Source: CADEED01 sp036677145 (GTDB lineage Bacteria; Pseudomonadota; Gammaproteobacteria; Steroidobacterales; Steroidobacteraceae). From it: a stretch of DNA of 64,000 nucleotides. Position numbers and translations under genes: made by a program. The stretch's first letter is position 1; every line of letters starts with the position of its first letter. A model generated the notes under the pieces. The model saw only the letters and a program-made list of their open reading frames with translations. It was not told where the DNA came from and searched no databases. The stretch is taken from contig JAKFFF010000098.1 of the NCBI GenBank assembly GCA_036677145.1, positions 1 to 64,000 of the forward strand, given 5' to 3'. Positions 62,167 to 64,000 of this stretch are shown in pieces.

Positions 62167-63990
62167 CTAGCTAGCCGCCTTCTCCGAGCTCGCGGGTTTG
62201 TTACGCAGCGGGCTCACCCAGTACACGTAGACGAAGTAGATCACCACCGCGGCGGCGAGGAACTTCGCGAACCACCACAGCAGCGACACCTCGACGCCCT
62301 TGAACGCCAGCGTCATGCAGAGGATGACGCCGATCGCGGGCACCGCCGGGAACCCGGGAACCTTGAAGTGCCGTGGCAGATCCGGCCGCTGATATCGCAA
62401 GAAGAGCACCGAGAAACACACGATGCCGAACGCCACCAGCGTTCCCACCGAGGTGAGGTCGCCGAGCTGGTTGATGTCGAAGATGGCCGCGGCGAGCGAC
62501 ACCAGCACGCCCACGATCAGTGTGTTGATCCACGGCGTCTTGAACTTCGAGTGCACCTTCGCGAGCGGCCGTGGCAACAGGCCGTCACGCGACATCGAAT
62601 AAAACACGCGCGTCTGGCCGAACATCAGCACCAGCACCACCGAAGACAGGCCCGCGATCGCGCCGACCTTGATGAGCTTGGCGAGCCAGCTCCACTCCGG
62701 ACCGAAGGTGTCGACCGCGGTGGCCACCGGCGCCGCGACGTTGAGTTTCGTGAACGACACGACACCCGTCAGCACGGCGGCCGTGAGCATGTACAGGATC
62801 GTGCAGATGATCAGCGAACCCAGGATGCCGATCGGCATGTCCTTGCGCGGATTCTTCGCTTCCTGTCCCGCGGTCGAGACGGCCTCGAAACCGATGTAGG
62901 CGAAGAAAACAATCGTCGCGGCGCGGATGATGCCGTCCCACCCGAACTGGTTCTCGATGCCGGTCGGCTCGGGGATGAACGGATGCCAGTTGGCCGGGTT
63001 GATGAAGAACGCGCCGACGCCGATGAACAGCAGGATCACCGCGACCTTGATCGCGACGATGATGTTGTTGACCGTTGCCGATTCAGAAACACCGAGCACC
63101 AGCAACGCCGTGCAGGCCAGCGTGATGAACACGGCCGGGAGATTGAACACCGCCGAGACGACGGATGACGCCGGCAGGTTGGTGACCGTGCCGGCGGCGA
63201 GCTGCACGATGGAGCCCTGCGGAATGTTGACGACCGTGCCCGAGGCGATGTCGCGCAGTGTGCTGGTTGCCGGATCCATGACCTTCGTGGCCGTGGCGAG
63301 CGTCGCCTGCGTGTCGGCATTCACGGCGACGTCGAGTGCGTTGATGATCGCGTATCCGCCATCCGCGGAAGTGACCACGTCGTACTGCGCGAGCGAGGCG
63401 GTGAAATTGCCGAGGATCGTGCCGGTGCCGGTCGAGAAGAATTGCACGGTGGAGCCGTCGGCCAGTGACGCGGTGACGCCATTGAGCGTTACCAGCGGAT
63501 CGCTCAGCGGGATCGACGTCAATGCATCGATGACGAACTTGCCATGGGGCTGCGTGAGATACGCCGGCAGGTTGATGCCTATGTCATGCATGAGACTCAC
63601 GCAATAACCGGACCATCCAACCGCGACCACCGACGCGGCAAGGGCATATTCGAGCAGCAGCAGCGCGCCCATGATCCACGCGCCGAATTCTCCGATCGTC
63701 GTATACGCGTACGTATAAGCGGAGCCGGAAACGGGAAGCATCGAGGCGAGTTCGGCGTAACAAAGGCCGGCGAAGGCGCAGACGATGCCCGCGATGACGA
63801 ACGAGATGATGACGGCGGGTCCGGCGTGCAACGCGGCGGCGGTACCGGTGCGCACGAAGATGCCCGCGCCGATGATGCAGCCGATGCCGAAGAGGACCAG
63901 GTGAATCGGACCGAGCGTGCGTTTCAGCTCGCCGCGATCGAACTCGGATTGAACCTGATCAATGGACTTCTTGCGCCAGTTCCAGCTCAT
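62167..63990 (-). CDS. APC-family amino acid permease (cationic-amino-acid-transporter type) with inserted loop
   Basis: 607 residues. N-terminal LGPIHLVLFGIGCIIGAGIFV and later GFEAVSTAGQEAKNPRKDMP and FGQTRVFYSMSRDGLLP are landmarks of the CAT branch of APC transporters, with about 12 membrane segments. Residues about 150-278 form a beta-strand-like, Thr/Ser/Ala-rich insertion (bases 63157-63543) between membrane segments, which lengthens the protein well beyond the roughly 470-500 residues usual for the group. Substrate unknown. It converges with suhB. Start ATG 63990 is 11 bases from the window end. Confidence 0.9.
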   Translation of the reverse strand: MSWNWRKKSIDQVQSEFDRGELKRTLGPIHLVLFGIGCIIGAGIFVRTGTAAALHAGPAVIISFVIAGIVCAFAGLCYAELASMLPVSGSAYTYAYTTIGEFGAWIMGALLLLEYALAASVVAVGWSGYCVSLMHDIGINLPAYLTQPHGKFVIDALTSIPLSDPLVTLNGVTASLADGSTVQFFSTGTGTILGNFTASLAQYDVVTSADGGYAIINALDVAVNADTQATLATATKVMDPATSTLRDIASGTVVNIPQGSIVQLAAGTVTNLPASSVVSAVFNLPAVFITLACTALLVLGVSESATVNNIIVAIKVAVILLFIGVGAFFINPANWHPFIPEPTGIENQFGWDGIIRAATIVFFAYIGFEAVSTAGQEAKNPRKDMPIGILGSLIICTILYMLTAAVLTGVVSFTKLNVAAPVATAVDTFGPEWSWLAKLIKVGAIAGLSSVVLVLMFGQTRVFYSMSRDGLLPRPLAKVHSKFKTPWINTLIVGVLVSLAAAIFDINQLGDLTSVGTLVAFGIVCFSVLFLRYQRPDLPRHFKVPGFPAVPAIGVILCMTLAFKGVEVSLLWWFAKFLAAAVVIYFVYVYWVSPLRNKPASSEKAAS

Positions 63991-64000
63991 CGGAGACCCC

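Overview
The window is GC-rich (roughly 60-65 % by eye), almost fully coding, and reads as the chromosome of a free-living gammaproteobacterium. The strongest taxonomic clue is gene order. Going left to right, purL, an mltF-like gene and tadA, then guaA-guaB, xseA, der-bamB-yfgM-hisS-rodZ-pilW-rlmN-ndk, an isc remnant, trmJ and suhB reproduce a well-known Escherichia coli neighbourhood. The accessory content (duplicated DUF1080 proteins, GH51 and GH43 enzymes, a PVC-type cytochrome, ECF42 sigma factor with a DGPF protein) suggests an environmental, polymer-degrading lineage. Nevskiales or Steroidobacteraceae-like bacteria are my inference, not a demonstrated assignment.

Region 1 (1-13 kb): purL, a DUF1820 gene, an orphan type VI-secretion-style FHA protein, a DGPF/ECF42 sigma pair, tRNA-Ser(CGA) with rearranged copies of its own 3' end beside it, an mltF-like lytic transglycosylase, a two-domain DUF1080 protein, yceI, tadA, an EamA exporter and a LOG-family enzyme. 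Region 2 (13-40 kb) is accessory: a thioredoxin-fold lipoprotein coupled to a secreted amidohydrolase, an arabinofuranosidase and an esterase, two VOC proteins, a RIO kinase, a very large sortilin-like/DUF11 surface protein with a glycine-rich sorting-type tail, a multi-domain PVC-type haem protein, a beta-helix protein, lipoproteins, gdhA and maeB, a ThuA-like protein, a GIY-YIG-like protein beside a lysozyme-like lipoprotein, a GH43 enzyme with its GPH sugar symporter, and an unrecognised coiled-coil membrane protein.

Region 3 (40-64 kb) is mostly housekeeping: guaBA (GMP synthesis), a secreted hydrolase, xseA, an M23 peptidase, an NTF2-P460 haem fusion, a LytTR two-component system, der-bamB-yfgM-hisS-rodZ-pilW-rlmN in one tightly packed minus-strand run with stop/start overlaps, ndk, an IscA-type protein, a cysteine desulfurase fused to a degenerate IscU domain and coupled to trmJ, suhB, and an APC amino-acid permease with an unusual inserted segment of about 125 residues.

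Functional themes: purine synthesis (purL, guaA, guaB, ndk), RNA modification (tadA, trmJ, rlmN), envelope assembly (bamB, yfgM, rodZ, pilW, transglycosylases, M23), Fe-S assembly (iscSU fusion, iscA), pentose-polymer use (GH51, GH43, GPH symporter, esterase) and ammonium/C4 metabolism (gdhA, maeB). There is no CRISPR array, prophage, insertion sequence or rRNA. The most unusual items are the IscS-IscU fusion, the scrambled tRNA-Ser 3' region with its hairpin array, the permease insertion, the NTF2-P460 fusion, and the GIY-YIG-like/lysozyme-like pair.
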